Origin: Atherix ibis
Lineage: Eukaryota; Arthropoda; Insecta; Diptera; Athericidae
Assembly: GCA_958298945.1 (NCBI GenBank)
Contig: OY282609.1
Span: 41,616,954-41,680,953 of the forward strand
Length of the DNA: 64,000 nt
Reading direction: 5' to 3'
This document shows, one piece after another, positions 10,901 through 22,100 of this stretch; position 1 is the first letter of the stretch, and the number at the start of each line of letters is the position of its first letter. A model generated the notes under the pieces. That model saw nothing but the letters and a program-made list of their open reading frames with translations, was not told the origin of the DNA and did no database searches. The position numbers and the translations under genes are program-made.

Positions 10901-11507
10901 ATAAAAGAATATAGTTGAGCATTTCATGAAGGATCCTTTCTCGAGGATTTCAAACACAGCAATCCCATTGAGGATATTTTGTATTGTAATCTGCTCCTGT
11001 GAGGAAAAATCCTCCAAGTTTCTGAAAATAGAAAGAAAAATCTCGGAAAAATAAGGTGTAATAATATCCAACCAATTCTCGTATGTATGTTTGCTTATAA
11101 GTAACCATATATGTTTATAAATAATAGCTAGCTGATGCCAATCTACTAAATTTTCTATCATGACCGTCAGCATACATGTTGACGATCATGAATCCATTAT
11201 TATTTCGATCACAAATTTCCTTCAAGAAGACATGCAGTCCAACTTTGTCCAGACTAAGAGTTTCTGGTTTCAAGTGGCATACTATTATACTCAGTAAAGA
11301 GTTTCGTAATATTATTTTTATAAAACTAGTAAAAATTCAAACAACGTATGAATTTGTGTTCTTTTACCACTTATTATTCATGGGACAATTTAGAATGAGA
11401 CTTCCTTTAATGCCTTAATATTCAATCTGTGTCTGGGTTGAGCTGTGAGATAATCTTTCTTGAAACTGAGTTTTGAATAATAACTCCTACAATCCTAAAT
11501 AATAAAT

Positions 11508-11663
11508 ATGGCGATCCTATCAAGTACGGGCCTGAAGACAGCAATATTAAGGATGATGGAGAAAATCATCCAAGGGAAATATACAGAACTTGAAGACACC
11601 AGGTACTTCAGAGGAATAGAAATTCAAAGAAAACATCAGAAATGCGATGGCCTAATTCAGTGA
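11508..11663 (+). pseudogene. Copia-like RT scrap (unit 3)
   Basis: Fourth-frame copy of the fragment described at 574, with the DTRY variant shared with unit 2. Tentative copia RT. Confidence 0.4.
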
Positions 11664-11806
11664 GGCAGACTCGTCCACAATTATAATTAAATTTAATATA
11701 AATTTAATATAAAAATAATGCAAAAAAAACCCTACATTAAAGGACCTCTATATAAAAAATAATAATAAAATACTATTATATATATAATAACGTGTAAAAT
11801 TTCAAT

Positions 11807-12149
11807 TTGATAACTGTCATAAAAATTAAACCAGAATTTTTAGGAGACAATAATGACATCGATAGCTTCTTAGAACTTAGCGAAATGTATTATGATTCCT
11901 TAAAAACCGTAGACCACCCGAAATTTATAAAATTTATTTGGTGTGCTATACTGTCCAAATGGGAAAGGAAGCAAAACGGTTACAAAGACAACACCAAATA
12001 CTTTTGATGCGCTGAAGGATATATTTAAGAAAAATATTCAAACCCGTAATACAGAACTTTACCTGCAATCCAAATTAGCAATAATAAGACGAGGCAAATT
12101 TCATTTGCAAATGGAAATTTGCAAAAAGAATTTGAACTATAATTTTTGA
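11807..12149 (+). pseudogene. Ty3/Gypsy gag fragment, frameshifted (unit 3)
   Basis: Same two-frame gag as at 873. Identical to unit 2 in both frames by eye, including Asn in the KQNGYKDN stretch. Confidence 0.6.
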
Positions 12150-12377
12150 ATTAAATAAAGTCTATCTAATAGATTTAGTAAAACCGAATAGCAACCGAAT
12201 ATATCATGAAAATAAATGATAATTTGATATTAAAAACTTTCAAGAAGGGAATAAATTATGATTTCTACGCAACCATCAATGGTGCATGATGCCAAATATT
12301 TCGAGAGGCTATGACCCTTGAAATGGAAATCGAGGTTAGTAATACCCATGAGAATGGGAGAAAATTCATAAATCGGG

Positions 12378-12437
12378 ATTATCACTGCTTCTATTATTAT
12401 GCTTATTTCTTCTATATGTATTAGAAGCAGTGATAAT
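12378..12437. repeat. 16-bp perfect inverted repeat (unit 3)
   Basis: Arms attatcactgcttcta and its reverse complement with a 28-nt loop, as in unit 1. Confidence 0.85.
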
Positions 12438-12723
12438 TAAGTAGTGATAATTATAAAAATTATATTGTAATAATAATAATTATAATATAAATAATATAAT
12501 AGAGGTCCACAAAAATCAAAACATATTCTTCGAAATAATAATAATAGAAATTTAAGTAAATACAATTATGTAATCTTTCTAGTAGATTCAAATATAAATG
12601 TGTCAATATGTAAGAATAATATAATACATAATTACCTGATAAAAGCAAATACGATAAGCCATAACTAAACACAATATTTATACAAAGAGTTAAGCGTTCA
12701 TAATATTAAAATATAAGAATAAA

Positions 12724-13193
12724 ATAATAGAACATGAATTCCATGTAGTCAATCATAGCCTACCAATAATTACAGATAGCATAATAGAAAGACATTTTCT
12801 AGTGAAATATTTGGCAAAGATTGATCACAAAACGTTCACCTTAGATTTGAGGGCCAATGTTGAATATACCAATGGGAGGCAAGCAATAAAATGTACACAA
12901 CAAAATAAAGCTAAACCATCAATTCAAACAGAATAAAGGCACTACTAAATGAGCCAAACCTAGAAGATTCAAACGCAAAATTGGGCATAAAGAAATGTTA
13001 TATGAAATACGAAGATGCGTTTCATCTGAAGGACAAACGGCGCTCAGTGAATACTCTTTATACTCCGAGTATACATTGAAAACTATAGATTACCACATTC
13101 ATAGATCGATAAAATCAATAGTCAGGTGGAAAGGTTAATTTAAGATGACATACCATAGTCGAGCCAATTACAAACCCGTTTAATTCTACTCTC
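12724..13193 (+). pseudogene. Gypsy protease end / RT start fragment (unit 3)
   Basis: Same as 1790-2259 and cut at the same join. It carries the gaattcc, ggcaaag and acggcgctc variants shared only with inner repeat copy 3. Confidence 0.6.
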
Positions 13194-13297
13194 AAGTTCT
13201 TTTTGATGATCGATTGAAAATTAATGACAAAAATATTAACATCAATTATTGATTCAGTTTTTTCTTCTCACTTGGTATCTTTGAACGTTGCAACTAC

Positions 13298-13571
13298 TTA
13301 ATCGATATCGATGCCGACGTATTGGTAATTCCTTACAATCAGAATACAGGTAATTACAAATCAACGACAATGATATTGTTTGCATTAAATAACACTCAAA
13401 TAAGAATTTACGGCAAGACGACTCTGAAAGTAAACCTCGGTCTATGAAGAGAGTTTATTTACAATTTTGTCATCGCCGACGTAACGATGTCAATAATAGA
13501 TGCAGATTTTATAACACCCTTCGGACTTCTCATAGATTTGAGAGAAAATGGGATGGTAATTGAGAATTTCA
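13298..13571 (+). pseudogene. CsRn1-like gypsy aspartic protease remnant (unit 4)
   Basis: As 2364-2637, with an extra Gly-to-Asp-type change (ataggtgca to atagatgca, about 13499) in the IIGADF motif and a ggaaat to gaaaat change after LIDLR. The active site is already DIDAD. Confidence 0.75.
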
Positions 13572-14141
13572 AAGGTTGGGGAAAATATAACATACAAAGA
13601 ATATTGTTATAAATACTTGTGAGTAGAACATTTGTTTTTTTAGATAGGTGCTTTTATATTTTGGATATTATTATAGCCCGAAGATTTTTGATTGGGTTGA
13701 ATGAGATTTTTAACTTCAGAAGGTATAAAATATTTGGAAGGTGGCATTGTATGTGTGGGTATTGATAACTTCTCGAATATTGTGAGCATCATCTTATATA
13801 CTCGTATTTTTGTGAAGCTTAAAATTTATATTATATACTCAGTAAAAGCATCTGCTATTTGCCTATATTCCCTTTCGATTCTACTTGGAGATGTGTTGCT
13901 TTTTTATATATGAGCAGTCACTCAGTGGTAGAGTACTTTATTTGTGGTAATTGGCTGGGTATCATGTGTAAATTCTTCTTTATTGTAGTTAGTTTTTCCT
14001 TATTTTAGTTTACGTTGAAGTCGATTGAGTTCTTGTGTATCATTTGATATTTTCTTCCGTTGCCATTTAGATTTTGCACGGCGTTTTTCCCTAAAAAGCG
14101 TGTGTATTTTAAGTAGCATATTATATAATTTTATTAGTTAT

Positions 14142-14309
14142 GCAGTTTTAGAACAATGGACTGTTTGCTCTAAAACTACATTACTCCTCATAGGTCTATA
14201 AATAAGTATATAGACCTATAAGGAAATAGACGATGCAATTTATATTACGAATTGCATCGTATATTTCCTCAGAGGTCTTTATACTTATTTATAGATTGAT
14301 CTATGGGTC
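14142..14309. repeat. Cluster of nested hairpins (unit 4)
   Basis: Third copy of the structure at 3208-3375; same arms as unit 3. Confidence 0.75.
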
Positions 14310-14547
14310 CAGTTTTTTGTCAAAAAATATTCCAGTCTACCTGTCCATTTATCAGCTTTGGAGTAATGGCTTTAGAAGTAGGAAAGGAATTACGTATTAA
14401 CAGAACGGGGCTATTATCAAAGATTATATATAGAATGTATATGTATTTCGAATGTAGTTGAGTTATTGCAAAATAATCTAAAATAACAGTAAGCTTAGAG
14501 GTTGATGTAGGCCAATAAGTAGGAGAAGAAGAAACTTTAACTTATAA

Positions 14548-15427
14548 AGGGTTTTCGAATAAGAGTGATATGATTTCTTTTTTAAAAAATACATTAATTG
14601 TTAAGGAAATTCAAATGTATTTTATTTAATATGAAGTACAATCCATACAATTAAGTTCTGAATAAAACGTCATTCAAATAGGCTCCACGACTTCTTTTGC
14701 AGGAACGAATTCGATAAACCCAATTTTCGAGCACTTTTTTCACTAAATCAAGTCGTATGTCATGAGTAGCACGTTCAATATTGACTTCTAAAATTTGAAG
14801 AGAGTCTGGTTTATTGCTAAAGACCAATGACTTCAAATAACCCCACAAGAAATAGTCTAATGGTGTTAAATCACAACTTCTTGGAGGCCATTCAATGGCA
14901 CAATTTCTTGAAATAATCAAATCTCCAAACTTTTCTTGCAATAATTCGATTGTTGCACGTGCTGTGTGGCACGTAGCCCCGTCTTGTTCGAACCAGATGT
15001 TGTCAAGATCAACTTCTTCCAATTTCGGCCATACAAAGTTGGTTATCATCGATCTATACCGCTCTACATTGACAGTAACGGTGTTACCAGCTTCATTTCG
15101 AAAGAAGTACGGACCGATGATTCCACTAAACCAAAAACCACACCAAAATGTTAATTTAGGTGAATGTAATGGGTATTCATGAATAATTTGTGGATTTTCT
15201 TCGCACAGTATTGTTTATTTAACGGCAAAAGCGCACGAAAAGTTACAATTGGTGAAGGATTATTTTGATAATAAAATTGAATAATTTGTAAACATTGTTC
15301 TTGCATGCATCTTTCCATAAGGAAATTGTAAGCATTACTGAATACAATAAAAAAAAGACAGATCATGACATATTACAAATGGCCGAAACGTCACTTAGAA
15401 ATCATATCACTCTTATTGGAAAACCCT
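14548..15427 (-). mobile_element. DD41D mariner, internally deleted, both ends present (unit 4)
   Basis: 880 bp, near-identical to 10021-10900, with the same terminal inverted repeats and the same internal deletion. The transposase remnant (15318 to 14651) reads WPPRSCDLTP where unit 3 has WPLRSCDLTP. Shared lesions show that it was copied by the tandem duplication and is not a new insertion. Confidence 0.85.
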
Positions 15428-16038
15428 ATAAAAGAATATAGTTGAGCATTTCATGAAGGATCCTTTCTCGAGGATTTCAAACACAGCAATCCCATTGAGG
15501 ATATTTTGTATTGTAATCTGCTCCTGTGAGGAAAAATCCTCCAAGTTTCTGAAAATAGAAAGAAAAATCTCGGAAAAATAAGGTGTAATAATATCCAACC
15601 AATTCTCGTATGTATGTTTGCTTATAAGAAAGTAACCATATATGTTTATAAATAATAGCTAGCTGATGCCAATCTACTAAATTTTCTATCATGACCGTCA
15701 GCATACATGTTGACGATCATGAATCCATTATTATTTCGATCACAAATTTCCTTCAAGAAGACATGCAGTCCAACTTTGTCCAGACTAAGAGTTTCTGGTT
15801 TCAAGTGGCATACTATTATACTCAGTAAAGAGTTTCGTAATATTATTTTTATAAAACTAGTAAAAATTCAAACAACGTATGAATTTGTGTTCTTTTACCA
15901 CTTATTATTCATGGGACAATTTAGAATGAGACTTCCTTTAATGCCTTAATATTCAATCTGAGTCTGGGTTGAGCTGTGAGATAATCTTTCTTGAAACTGA
16001 GTTTCGAATAATAACTCCTAGAATCCTAAATAATAAAT

Positions 16039-16194
16039 ATGGCGATCCTATCAAGGACGGGCCTGAAGACAGCAATATTAAGGATGATGGAGAAAATCAT
16101 CCAAGGGAAATATACAGAACTTGAAGACACCAGGTACTTCAGAGGAATAGAAATTCAAAGAAAACATCAGAAATGCGATGGCCTAATTCAGTGA
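16039..16194 (+). pseudogene. Copia-like RT scrap (unit 4)
   Basis: As at 574, with one further base change (caagtacggg to caaggacggg). Confidence 0.4.
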
Positions 16195-16337
16195 GGCAGA
16201 CTCGTCCACAATTATAATTAAATTTAATATAAATTTAATATAAAAATAATGCAAAAAAAACCCTACATTAAAGGACCTCTATATAAAAAATAATAATAAA
16301 ATACTATTATATATATAATAACGTGTAAAATTTCAAT

Positions 16338-16680
16338 TTGATAACTGTCATAAAAATTAAACCAGAATTTTTAGGAGACAATAATGACATCGATAGCTTC
16401 TTAGAACTTAGCGAAATGTATTATGATTCCTTAAAAACCGTAGACCACCCGAAATTTATAAAATTTATTTGGTGTGCTATACTGTCCAAATGGGAAAGGA
16501 AGCAAAACGGTTACAAAGACAACACCAAATACTTTTGATGCGCTGAAGGATATATTTAAGAAAAATATTCAAACCCGTAATACAGAACTTTACCTGCAAT
16601 CCAAATTAGCAATAATAAGACGAGGCAAATTTCATTTGCAAATGGAAATTTGCAAAAAGAATTTGAACTATAATTTTTGA
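16338..16680 (+). pseudogene. Ty3/Gypsy gag fragment, frameshifted (unit 4)
   Basis: Same gag as at 873. Position 16568, inside it, is the left breakpoint of the 5856-bp duplication, so its last 113 bp recur at 22424-22536 fused to the integrase frame of the truncated LTR element. Confidence 0.6.
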
Positions 16681-17254
16681 ATTAAATAAAGTCTATCTAA
16701 TAGATTTAGTAAAACCGAATAGCAACCGAATATATCATGAAAATAAATGATAATTTGATATTAAAAACTTTCAAGAAGGGAATAAATTATGATTTCTACG
16801 CAACCATCAATGGTGCATGATGCCAAATATTTCGAGAGGCTATGACCCTTGAAATGGAAATCGAGGTTAGTAATACCCATGAGAATGGGAGAAAATTCAT
16901 AAATCGGGATTATCACTGCTTCTATTATTATGCTTATTTCTTCTATATGTATTAGAAGCAGTGATAATTAAGTAGTGATAATTATAAAAATTATATTGTA
17001 ATAATAATAATTATAATATAAATAATATAATAGAGGTCCACAAAAATCAAAACATATTCTTCGAAATAATAATAATAGAAATTTAAGTAAATACAATTAT
17101 GTAATCTTTCTAGTAGATTCAAATATAAATGTGTCAATATGTAAGAATAATATAATACATAATTACCTGATAAAAGCAAATACGATAAGCCATAACTAAA
17201 CACAATATTTATACAAAGAGTTAAGCGTTCATAATATTAAAATATAAGAATAAA

Positions 17255-17966
17255 ATAATAGAACATGGGTTCCATGTAGTCAATCATAGCCTACCAATAA
17301 TTACAGATAGCATAATAGAAAGACATTTTCTAGTGAAATATTTGGTAAAGATTGATCACAAAACGTTCACCTTAGATTTGAGGGCCAATGTTGAATATAC
17401 CAATGGGAGGCAAGCAATAAAATGTACACAACAAAATAAAGCTAAACCATCAATTCAAACAGAATAAAGGCACTACTAAATGAGCCAAACCTAGAAGATT
17501 CAAACGCAACATTGGGCATAAAGAAATGTTATATGAAATACGAAGATGCGTTTCATCTGAAGGACAAACGACGCTCAGTGAATACTCTTTATACTCCGAG
17601 TATACATTAAAAACTATAGATTACCATATTCATAGATCGATAAAATCAATAGTCAGGTGGAAAGGTTAATTTAAGATGACATACCATAGTCGAGCCAATT
17701 ACAAACCCGTTTAATTCTACTCTCTTTTTTATTTCAAAAAAAAAACACAGGACAGGAAAAAAGTGAAAATTGATCATCAACTATAGACAACTGAATAAGA
17801 AAATAGTTAATGATAAATTACCATTAACTCACCTCGATGATATCCTAAACAAATTAGAAGGGGCGAATTCTTCTCCACTCTCGATATGATAAGTTCTTTT
17901 CACTAGATTAATTTATGACAGAAATGTTCCAACAGTAAAATCCATACGAACACAAATGAGTAAATT
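17255..17966 (+). pseudogene. Gypsy protease/RT fragment, long form (unit 4)
   Basis: Same as the long form at 5990, including the decayed PLTHLDDILNKLEGA block near 17820-17860. It ends at gagtaaattt before unique flank. Its duplicate is 23111-23822. Confidence 0.6.
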
Positions 17967-18574
17967 TTAATTTTGCTGATTTATATATACATTGATTTAT
18001 TTGTTCTTTATGATAATTACTTTCTTATTTTATTTCTCAAATGAAGCATAATACCTCAGGTGATTTAGTTTAACATTAAGTTATTATCCATATGTGTGCA
18101 CTACGATAGTATAAACATGGAACGAGTCATTGACCAATGCATTGCGATTCATAATTGATGATTTTGCTTTGTAATCAAGCAAAGAGCAATTATGAACACA
18201 AGTGCATTGTTCATTCAATACTTCTGAGTAAGTATGCTTAAATATGTTTAGTGTCATTAATTCAACCATATACTATAAGTGATAATTATAGCGGTAATAC
18301 CATTGATAATGTTAAAGTTTATTATCTTTCACTTGTAAATATCATAAAAAATATTAATTCGAATTAGCACCTTTTGTACATTGCATAGATGGCATACATC
18401 ACACACTTGTTTTGCCTAAGTGCTAGATTATGAGCTTAGCTTTTTATTTAAATTACAACAATATTTAATTATTATTATTTAGATAAATATCTATATTATA
18501 ACGGAATGTGGTTCTTTCATAATAACTTTAAAGTTGTTATGGGTTTTTGAACATAATATAGTTATGGGAGGGTA
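17967..18574. other. Flank between array and LTR element; no gene seen
   Basis: AT-rich, no open frame with a recognisable product. It contains a roughly 95-nt imperfect hairpin (18126-18222). The whole flank is duplicated at 23823-24430. Confidence 0.6.
18126..18222. repeat. Long imperfect hairpin
   Basis: The stretch attga.ccaatgca...ttcataattg pairs with caattatgaa...tgcattgttcattcaat. An inner stem gctttg/caaag caps it. Stem about 30 bp with mismatches. Duplicate at 23982-24078 with one change near the loop (caagcaaag/caagcgaag). Confidence 0.5.
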
Positions 18575-18579
18575 TTGAC
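18575..18579. other. Target-site duplication TTGAC (left)
   Basis: The five bases before the first 5' LTR equal the five bases after the 3' LTR (29674-29678). The same five bases at 24431-24435 are the duplicated copy. Confidence 0.8.
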
Positions 18580-18822
18580 TGTAATAATATTGCTTGTTCA
18601 TTAGTGAACAGCCGCTGTATGTCACTGTTGGTACTATAATATATGCCTATGGTTATTGTGAACGCACCCATCAATGTATTTTGCCATTGTATACTGGGGG
18701 CCTCAGTTGAGCGTCAACCATCATCATGACAACATCTTATATTCAATAAACTACGCATGATTATTCAACTAGTATTTACTTTTAAAGTCTTTTAATTTAT
18801 AATAATACCCACATTTATTACA
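18580..18822 (+). repeat. 5' LTR of gypsy element, copy 1
   Basis: 243 bp, starting TGTAATAATATTGC and ending TTTATTACA. The outer 8 bases (TGTAATAA/TTATTACA) are perfect inverted repeats. AATAAA-like and TATA-like stretches (tataatatat near 18633) are present but cannot be assigned with certainty. The match to 29436-29673 defines it as an LTR. Confidence 0.9.
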
Positions 18823-18835
18823 TGGTGTCAGAAGT
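18823..18835 (+). promoter_or_regulatory. Primer-binding site, tRNA-Leu type (copy 1)
   Basis: TGGTGTCAGAAGT begins directly after the LTR. These 13 bases are complementary to the 3' end of a eukaryotic tRNA-Leu (...ACTTCTGACACCA). The match stops after 13 nt. Confidence 0.7.
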
Positions 18836-19164
18836 AAAACTTGGAACGTAATTAGATCGTGGTTGGGAGAGCGGATTATTGAAAATTAATGAATTTTCGT
18901 GGATTTTTTGGAAAAGACATCGTGTTCGGTATCGAAAAAAGGAATTCAACGTACAAGGGTGACGTCACGTTGTGAAATAGTTGTGAAATAGTGTGCAACA
19001 TTACGAATTGTGGTGAAATACCTGACAAATATTGAAAATCATCGGATTTTGGGAGCATCATAGTCTGAAACGTGGATATGATCACCAAGCCATCATCAGA
19101 AAAATATTTATCGTAAATATTTTTGGATTATTTGTTTTGGAAAATTGGATATTTAGCTGAAAAC

Positions 19165-22100
19165 ATGTCAAACGATCGTCTACCGAAGGAATTGGATTGC
19201 ACAAACGTGGCAAAGGAATGGCGCGCATGGAAAAATGAATTTTTGATGTACATGCGAGCAACGGGTAAAGCAACGGGAACCGAATCAATAAAAATTGCAA
19301 CATTTTTGTGGTTAATTGGCCGGCAAGCGCGGGAAATTTATAATACATTGTTTCCAAATGATGGAACGGAAAATGGTATTCTCGTAGAGAATATTGTAGT
19401 TGCACCAGTTGCGGGTGAAAAAGAAGAACCAGATCAAAATGCTGCTATCGCAGTAGCCAACCAGCGTACATTAAATGATGTTTTGAAGGCGTTCGATGGA
19501 TATTGCATTCCAAAGAAAAATACAACTATGGAATCATTTAAGTTCAACAAAGTGTTGCAAAAAGAAAAGCAACCGTTTGCTGAATTTGAAACTGAACTTC
19601 GCAAGCAAATTCAGTTTTGTGATTTCAATTGTAAATGTGATTGTGGAAAGGAATTGAAATATGAAGAACGCATGTTGAAAGATAGAATCATCATTGGTGT
19701 GGAGGATAAAAAATTGCAATTGAAGCTGTTGGATGGCAAGGATGAGCCATTAAACAAAGTAATTGAAATGTGTAAAACGTACGAAGCAGCGAAAGAAAAT
19801 AAGGTTATGTTGAACACAAATAACCAATCAAGTATCAACAGTGTGGCTGAGCATCAGTCATCGGAAACAGTTAATGCGGTAACACGTCGTGCATGTTACA
19901 ATTGTGGTAATGATTTCACAGCAAATCATATGGAATCTTGCAAAGCCAAGAATATCAGCTGCCGGTCATGTGGTCGTAAGGGTGATTTCCAGCGTTTTTG
20001 CAAATCGAAGGGAAAACAAGTGGACAATAAGGGAATCAAAGCGGAGAATAATTTTGGAAACCGTAAGCCGGACAACAACAACAGCACTAACAATGGAAAA
20101 CAACAACAACACTCAATCGACTGGGGTAACTCAGGTAATCTGGTACAAATCATTGATGGTAGTGCGAACAGGGACATTAAAGTAAATCGTATTTATAGAA
20201 TAAATTCAAGCAACGTGGCCAATCATACGAAGCGATGGTATAAAGAGTATCAGATAGGAAATCAATTAGTTAAATTTAAGCTGGACACTGGATCTGATGT
20301 GGACTGCATTCCGGCCAAAATATTCAAGAAGCTGGGGGTTGAATTGCAAAATGAGAATGAAAAATATTCGGTTTTTGATTATAATGGAAATAAAGTAAAT
20401 GTTTTGGGAACGGTTAAATTAAAATGCATTGATACAAAGTTACAAACGGAACATTTTTCTCATTTTATTGTTGTCGATGATGTATGTGAACCGATACTCG
20501 GTCTTGAATCAAGCGAACGATTTGGATTAATTAAACGAACAGATGTAAGTTCTGTTGCTAGTTTGTCACAAACAGGGGATGAATTTTTGAAAAACAATCG
20601 TGATGTCTTCGAGGGTTTGGGTAAATTTCCGGGAAAGTTTTCGATAAACATTAGGGAGAATTCAAAGCCAGTCCTTCACTATAAGAAACGGATACCAAAC
20701 TCATTGTTGAATAGATTAAAGTTACAATTGGAAAAAATGGTACAGGATGGAATCATTTCACCTGTTGATTACCCAACGGACTGGGTTAATAATTTGCAAA
20801 TAATCGAAAAGCCTAACTCGAGTGAACTTCGTATTTGCTTAGACCCAAAACCACTCAACGATTGTATCAAGCGTGAACATTTTCTGATTCCAACGATCGA
20901 TGATTTAATGTCTGGTTTGGCAGATAAATGCGTTTTTTCAGTTTTAGATTTGAAAAGTGGCTATTGGCAAATGGAATTGGACGAAGTAAGTTCAGATTTA
21001 ACAACATTTATGACTCCGTTTGGTAGATACAAATTTAATCGCGTGCCATTTGGGCTTAATTGTGTACCGGAATTGTTTCAGCGTGAAATGTTTAAAATGT
21101 TGGGAGACATTGAAGGGGTGATTATCTATTTTGATGATGTCGGCATTTGCGCCAGAACGGAAGAAGAACATGATCGGATCATGAATAAAGTAATGGAAAG
21201 AGCACGTAAAAATAACATCAAATTTAACCCGGATAAGATTCAATATCGTAAGCGCGAAGTTAAATTTATGGGTCATATGTTGTTTGAAGGAAAGTTTAAA
21301 GCGAATTTAAAGTATCGGGACGCGATGTTGAAAATGGAAAAACCCGGGGATAAAGCGGCCGTGTTAAGATTTCTGGGCATTTTGAAATATTTGGCCAAAT
21401 TTATTCCAAATTTGTCGAAACAATCGGCACATTTACGTAACCTTACGCGGAACGATGTCCCATTTGATTGGACGGAAAATCATGATCTGGAATTTAGAAG
21501 GTTGCTTGATATCGTAACATCGGAACCGGTGTTGGCAGTTTATGATCCAAAATTGCCAGTCATTGTGCAAACGGATGCATCCAAAGATGGATTGGGTTGT
21601 GTTATTGTTCAGAATGGACACCCAGTAGCATATGCGTCTCGGACGTTAAGTAAAAGTGAACAAAAGTGGGCTCAGATCGAAAAGGAGTTGTTGGCAATTG
21701 TTTTCGCGTGTCAGCGATTTCATTATTTTTTGTATGGACGCGAATTTACGGTTGAAAGTGATCACAAGCCGTTGGAAACATTGGTCAAGCGGGATATTGA
21801 TGATGTGACAATGCGGCTTCAGCGAATGCTCATGTCACTTCTAAGATATCCAAAAATGACTGTTGTTTACAAACCGGGTAAAGAAATGCTTGTAGCCGAC
21901 TGCCTTTCACGGGCCCAATTATCCGATTGTCATGAAGATACGGACTTAACGGGAATTATTCATTCAGTAACAAAATCAGCGTGTTTGTCTAAACAAAATT
22001 ACGATTTATACCGGTCAATCATTGAACGTGATGAGATTTTTTTGCGAATTTGTCGATATGTGGAGAACGTTTGGCCAAATTATCATCTACTGGATGATCT

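Larger units (their letters stand above)
9047..11470 (-). mobile_element. Jockey-like non-LTR remnant split by mariner (unit 3)
   Basis: Minus strand. Endonuclease core 10901-11100; endonuclease end 9785-9850; RT start near 9150. The mariner 10021-10900 sits inside the endonuclease, just after the GADYNTKYPQW...RILHEML block. Flanking bases aactttaactta and gaatatagttgag correspond to a continuous stretch at 37447-37480 in the uninterrupted paralogue. Confidence 0.6.
8667..13193 (+). repeat. Composite tandem unit 3 (cleanest full copy)
   Basis: 4527 bp. Contents: CsRn1-like protease 8771-9044; jockey-like RT and endonuclease (-) 9047-11470 interrupted by mariner 10021-10900; copia scrap 11508-11663; gag 11807-12149; hairpin 12378-12437; gypsy protease/RT 12724-13193. 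Divergence from unit 4 is a small scatter of single-base changes. Confidence 0.9.
13574..16000 (-). mobile_element. Jockey-like non-LTR remnant split by mariner (unit 4)
   Basis: Minus strand. The best endonuclease reading in the array is here (about 15477-15580): FRDFSFYFQKLGG, FLTGADYNTKYPQWDCCV, stop, then NPRERILHEMLN. This is the conserved GGDFNAKhxxWG-type block of jockey endonucleases, with Gly-Ala for Gly-Asp. RT start is near 13680. Interrupted by mariner 14548-15427. Confidence 0.6.
13194..17724 (+). repeat. Composite tandem unit 4 (last; runs into unique flank)
   Basis: Collinear with unit 3 to attctactctc at 17724. It then continues without the aagttc join into more gypsy RT (to about 17966) and into the non-repeated flank of the LTR element. 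It therefore shows what lay right of the array before duplication, and places the tandem join at ctactctc|aagttc. Confidence 0.9.

Noticed and set aside
1..17724. CRISPR-like or defence array
   Set aside because: Units are kilobase-long transposon mosaics, not short repeats with unique spacers, and the DNA is animal.
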